Assembly (NCBI RefSeq): GCF_900157385.1
Contig: NZ_LT717701.1
Span: 1,874,018-1,938,017 of the forward strand
Reading direction: 5' to 3'
Length of the DNA: 64,000 nucleotides
From: Mycobacterium terramassiliense
GTDB lineage: Bacteria; Actinomycetota; Actinomycetes; Mycobacteriales; Mycobacteriaceae
Shown: piece by piece, positions 60,801 through 64,000 of the stretch
How the letters are laid out: each line of letters begins with the position of its first letter
Position numbering within the stretch: position 1 is the stretch's first letter
Translations under genes and position numbers: made by a program
Notes under the pieces: model-generated
What the model was told of the DNA's origin: nothing
Databases searched by the model: none
What the model saw: only the letters and a program-made list of their open reading frames with translations

Positions 60801-62333
60801 GTGACCTCCGACGGCAACAACAGAGGCAACGACAGCGACAACGCCGACGACAACGGCCGAGGCCGCCTGGCGCCGCGCCCCATCTCCCGGCCACCGGTCG
60901 ACCCCGCATCGACTCAGGCGTTCGGCCGTCCCACCGGTCTTCGAGGCTCCTTCCTGGCCGAGCGGGTGCGCCCACCGAAGTACCGCGAACAGTCCGAGTT
61001 CACCCCGTACGACCCGCCCGCGGACCCCGTCCTCGAGGAGGCGTTCAGCCGGCCCGCCGGGGCCGTGGACACGCTGCAGCGCCACCCGATCGATGCCGGC
61101 GCGCTGGCCGCCGAGCAGGACGGCGCCGAGCCCGAGGGGGCGGACGACCCGTGGCGCGACCCCGGCGCCGCCGCGGCCCTGGGCACCCCGGCCGTCGCGC
61201 CGGCCGGACCGCAGGCCGTGCCGGGCTACGGCGGCAAGCTCGGGGTGCGCGACGTGCTGTTCGGCGGCAAGGTGTCCTACCTCGCGCTGGCCGTCCTGCT
61301 GCTGATCGCCCTGGTGATCGGCGTGCTCGGCGGGGTCATCGGCCGCAAGACGGCCGAGGTCGTCGAGGCGTTCACCACCTCGAAGGTCACGCTGTCGACA
61401 CCCGGCAATTCTGAGCTGCCGGCGGGCCGGTTCGCCAAGGTCGCAGCCGCAACCGCCAACGCCGTGGTCACCATCGAGTCCAAGAGTGACCAGGAGGGCA
61501 TGCAGGGCTCCGGGGTGGTCATCGACGGCCGCGGCTACATCGTCACCAACAACCACGTCATCTCCGAGGCGGCCAACAACCCCAGCCAGTTTAAGACGAC
61601 CGTCGTGTTCAACGACGGCAAGGAGGTACCGGCCAACCTGGTGGGCCGCGACCCCAAGACCGACCTGGCCGTGCTCAAGGTCGACAACGTCGACAACCTG
61701 AGCGTGGCCCAGCTGGGTGACTCCGACAAGGTCCGCGTGGGCGACGAGGTCCTGGCCGCCGGTGCGCCGCTGGGCCTGCGCAGCACGGTGACCCACGGCA
61801 TCATCAGCGCACTGCACCGCCCCGTCCCGCTGTCGGGCGAGGGCTCCGACACCGACACCGTCATCGACGCCCTCCAGACCGACGCGTCGATCAACCACGG
61901 CAACTCCGGTGGCCCGCTGATCAGTATGGACTCCCAGGTGATCGGCATCGACACGGCCGGTAAGTCGTTGTCCGACAGCGCAAGTGGGCTCGGCTTCGCG
62001 ATCCCGATCAACGAGGTCAAAGCGGTGGCCCAGGCCCTGATCAAGGACGGGAAGATCGTGCACCCGACGCTGGGCGTCAGCACCCGGTCGGTGAGCAACG
62101 CGATCGCCTCCGGCGCTCAGGTGGCCAACGTCAAGGCGGGCAGCCCGGCCCAAAAGGGCGGCATCCTGGAGAACGACGTGATCGTCAAGGTGGGCAACCG
62201 CAAGGTGGCCGACGCGGACGAATTCGTCGTCGCCGTGCGCCAGCTGACCATCGGCCAGGACTCCCCGGTGGAGGTGGTCCGCGACGGCCGGCACGTCACG
62301 CTGACGGTGAAACCCGACTCGGATAACGGCTAA
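60801..62333 (+). CDS. htrA: membrane-anchored serine protease HtrA (DegP-like)
   Basis: 510 residues from GTG. A long Pro/Asp-rich cytoplasmic N-terminus, one transmembrane helix (about residues 155-180, YLALAVLLLIALVIGVLGGV), then a trypsin-like domain with His252 (TNNHVIS), Asp288 (KTDLAVLK) and Ser369 (NHGNSGGPL), and a C-terminal PDZ domain (VANVKAGSPAQKGGILENDV). It acts in the periplasm on misfolded or specific envelope proteins. It follows rseA by 106 bases and abuts tatB, the Rv1222-Rv1223-Rv1224 order. Confidence 0.95.
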   Translation: MTSDGNNRGNDSDNADDNGRGRLAPRPISRPPVDPASTQAFGRPTGLRGSFLAERVRPPKYREQSEFTPYDPPADPVLEEAFSRPAGAVDTLQRHPIDAGALAAEQDGAEPEGADDPWRDPGAAAALGTPAVAPAGPQAVPGYGGKLGVRDVLFGGKVSYLALAVLLLIALVIGVLGGVIGRKTAEVVEAFTTSKVTLSTPGNSELPAGRFAKVAAATANAVVTIESKSDQEGMQGSGVVIDGRGYIVTNNHVISEAANNPSQFKTTVVFNDGKEVPANLVGRDPKTDLAVLKVDNVDNLSVAQLGDSDKVRVGDEVLAAGAPLGLRSTVTHGIISALHRPVPLSGEGSDTDTVIDALQTDASINHGNSGGPLISMDSQVIGIDTAGKSLSDSASGLGFAIPINEVKAVAQALIKDGKIVHPTLGVSTRSVSNAIASGAQVANVKAGSPAQKGGILENDVIVKVGNRKVADADEFVVAVRQLTIGQDSPVEVVRDGRHVTLTVKPDSDNG

Positions 62334-62729
62334 GTGTTCGGCAACCTGAGCTGGGAGCACATCCTCGTCCTCGTCGTGGTCGGGCTGGTGATCCTCGGGC
62401 CCGAGCGGCTGCCGGGTGCGATCCGCTGGACCTCGACCGCGCTGCGGCAGGCGCGCGACTACCTCAGCGGCATGACGACCCAGCTGCGCGAGGACCTCGG
62501 GCCCGAGTTCGACGACCTGCGCGAGCCGCTGAGCGAGCTGCAGCGGCTGCGCGGCATGAGCCCGCGCGCCGCGCTGACCAAGCACCTGTTGGACGGCGAC
62601 GACTCGTTCCTGACCGGAAACTTCGACCGCCCGGTCAACGGGGCCGCGCCAAAGCCGGCGGACCCCGCCCGGCCGGCACTGCCGGAGCACACCGGCGGCC
62701 CCGCGCCGTTCGACGCCGACGCGACCTGA
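62334..62729 (+). CDS. tatB: Sec-independent protein translocase subunit TatB
   Basis: 131 residues from the GTG directly after the htrA stop codon. N-terminal helix SWEHILVLVVVGLVILGPER, with the Gly-Pro hinge, then an amphipathic helix (LPGAIRWTSTALRQARDYLS), and an acidic/proline-rich tail. TatB receives twin-arginine substrates with TatC. Convergent with mrp, six bases between stops. Orthologue of Rv1224. Confidence 0.94.
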   Translation: MFGNLSWEHILVLVVVGLVILGPERLPGAIRWTSTALRQARDYLSGMTTQLREDLGPEFDDLREPLSELQRLRGMSPRAALTKHLLDGDDSFLTGNFDRPVNGAAPKPADPARPALPEHTGGPAPFDADAT

Positions 62730-62735
62730 GGTTCG

Positions 62736-63881
62736 CTAGCGTCGCGTCGGGTCCAAGCCCAGCGACACGCCGGCCAGCCCGCGCTTGCGCGACGAGAGGC
62801 TGTCGGCCACGCCGCGCAGTTCCTTGCCGACGGGGGAGTCCGGGGCGCTCAGCACGATCGGGACGCCGGCATCGCCGGCCGCGACCAGCGCCGGGTCCAG
62901 CGGGACCTGGCCGAGCAGCGGCACGTCGGCGCCGACCGCGCGCGACAACCGCTCGGCGACCTGCTGTCCGCCGCCCTCGCCGAACACCTGCATCGTGCTC
63001 CCGTCGGGCAGCACCAGCCCGGACATGTTCTCGACGACGCCGACGACGCGCTGCCGGGTTTGCAGCGCGATGCTGCCGGCCCTCTCGGCGACCTCGGCCG
63101 CGGCCAGTTGCGGCGTGGTCACCACCAGGATCTCCGCGTTGGGGATCAGCTGGGCCACCGAGATGGCGACGTCGCCGGTCCCCGGCGGCAGGTCGAGCAG
63201 CAGCACATCCAGGTCGCCCCAGTAGACGTCGGCCAGGAACTGCTGCAACGCGCGGTGCAGCATCGGCCCGCGCCACACCACCGGGGTGTTGCCCTGGGTG
63301 AACTGGGCGATCGAGATGACCTTCACCTCGTGGGCGATGGGCGGCAGGATCATCGACTCGACCTGGGTGGGCCGGTCGGTGGTGCCCATCATCCGGGGGA
63401 TGGAATGGCCGTGAATGTCGGCGTCGAGCACGCCGACGGACAACCCGCGCGCGGCCATCGCCGCGGCCAGGTTGACCGTGACGGTCGACTTTCCGACGCC
63501 GCCCTTGCCGGAGGCGACGGCGTACACCCGGGTCAGCGAGCTGGGCTGGGCGAACGGGATGACGGGCTCGCGGGCGTCGCCGCGCAGCTGTTTGCGCAGC
63601 TCGGTGCGCTGCTCGTCGTTCATCACGTCGAGGCTGACCTTGACGGCCCCGGTGCCGGGGACGTCGGCGACCGCGCTGGTGACGCGTTCGCTGATCTCGG
63701 TCTTCTTCGGGCAGGCCGCGGTGGTCAGGTAGATCGCGACGTGCACGCCGCCGTCGGGCTCGACGTCGACGCTCTTGACCATCCCGAGTTCGGTGATGGG
63801 GCGGCGCAATTCGGGGTCGATCACCTTCCCCAGTGCGGTGCGGATCGCCGCGCTCAGGTCGGCGGTGTGGGGATTGGACAT
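62736..63881 (-). CDS. mrp: Mrp/ApbC-type iron-sulfur cluster carrier ATPase
   Basis: 381 residues from ATG 63881 (a GTG lies one codon before). N-terminal MIP18/DUF59 domain (LGKVIDPELRRPITELGMVK), then a deviant Walker A P-loop VASGKGGVGKSTVTVNLAAA, DADIHGHSIPRMMG and LLLDLPPGTGDVAISVAQL. It is proposed to hold and transfer Fe-S clusters. Orthologue of Rv1229c; the genes Rv1225c-Rv1228 between tatB and mrp in M. tuberculosis are absent. Confidence 0.93.
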   Translation of the reverse strand: MSNPHTADLSAAIRTALGKVIDPELRRPITELGMVKSVDVEPDGGVHVAIYLTTAACPKKTEISERVTSAVADVPGTGAVKVSLDVMNDEQRTELRKQLRGDAREPVIPFAQPSSLTRVYAVASGKGGVGKSTVTVNLAAAMAARGLSVGVLDADIHGHSIPRMMGTTDRPTQVESMILPPIAHEVKVISIAQFTQGNTPVVWRGPMLHRALQQFLADVYWGDLDVLLLDLPPGTGDVAISVAQLIPNAEILVVTTPQLAAAEVAERAGSIALQTRQRVVGVVENMSGLVLPDGSTMQVFGEGGGQQVAERLSRAVGADVPLLGQVPLDPALVAAGDAGVPIVLSAPDSPVGKELRGVADSLSSRKRGLAGVSLGLDPTRR

Positions 63882-63917
63882 CACCGCCGAGTCTAGGCGT
63901 GCGCGGCGAGGTACCGG

Positions 63918-64000
63918 TTAGCCGGCCGGACCCGGCGCCCTGGGCGGCCCGGCGGCCGGACCCGGGCCGGCCGGGCCGGCGGGCGGGGCGGGGGGCATCG
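63918..64000 (-). CDS. possible C-terminal end of a minus-strand gene (Rv1230c position), partial
   Basis: Reading leftward from the window edge, an open frame of about 27 codons ends at TAA (63918-63920). It encodes a Pro/Gly/Ala-rich tail ending GPAAGPPRAPGPAG. By gene order a membrane protein like Rv1230c would be expected here. Low complexity and the cut edge prevent a firm call. Confidence 0.3.
   Translation of the reverse strand, partial: MPPAPPAGPAGPGPAAGPPRAPGPAG

Overview
The window is high-GC mycobacterial chromosome from a slow-growing species. From 26.4 kb to the right edge the gene order follows M. tuberculosis H37Rv Rv1200 to Rv1229c (transporter, dapD, dapE, Rv1204c-like, LOG, fadD6, folP2, gpgS, Rv1209, tagA, Rv1211, glgM, glgC, Rv1215c-Rv1220c, sigE, rseA, htrA, tatB, mrp). 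Rv1186c-Rv1188 and Rv1191/Rv1193 equivalents lie at 7-11 kb and 24-26 kb. PE and PE_PGRS genes point to the tuberculosis/kansasii/marinum/gordonae/simiae side of the genus rather than the M. avium complex; that placement is inference. I saw no rRNA, tRNA, CRISPR array or insertion sequence.

Layout. 0-6.9 kb is accessory: a frameshifted esterase, a GAP-family membrane protein, a YeiH-type exporter with a 31-residue companion peptide, a Stf0-type sulfotransferase divergent from a methyltransferase, a 13E12-type HNH protein and a small secreted protein. 7-11.2 kb is the proline catabolic locus (pruC, pruA, pruB). A metallo-beta-lactamase-fold gene follows, bracketed by two 97-bp repeats that each start in a stop codon.

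12.2-23.8 kb holds two divergent operons resembling the cholesterol igr operon: P450, two acyl-CoA dehydrogenases, two MaoC-type hydratase subunits, a free DUF35 Zn-ribbon protein, an Ltp2-like aldolase, a Zn-dependent alcohol dehydrogenase and a TetR regulator on one side; an aldehyde dehydrogenase and a two-domain CoA-transferase on the other. Together they could hydroxylate, oxidise, CoA-activate, desaturate, hydrate and retro-aldol cleave a branched side chain. A perfect 8+5+8 dyad sits between them.

24-50 kb is largely core: lysine/peptidoglycan precursors (dapD, dapE), methylglucose lipopolysaccharide synthesis (gpgS), alpha-glucan precursors (glgC, glgM), DNA repair (tagA) and the Rv1217c-1218c exporter with its TetR repressor. 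A frameshifted PE_PGRS gene lies between fadD6 and folP2.

50.2-62.7 kb is the sigE stress locus. sigE and its anti-sigma gene rseA, neighbours in M. tuberculosis, are separated here by about 9.3 kb containing a PE_PGRS gene, two paralogous LuxR-type ATPase regulators, a small secreted protein, a membrane protein with an MmpS-like domain and a PE gene. A conserved element of about 48 bp centred on ATGGGGAA-NN-TTCCCCAT occurs four times: before both PE_PGRS genes and in the two divergent regulator/effector intergenic regions. One regulator is knocked out of frame by an exact 35-bp tandem duplication; removing one copy restores a protein within one residue of its paralogue's length. This regulator-element-PE set is the best candidate for an undescribed system in the window.
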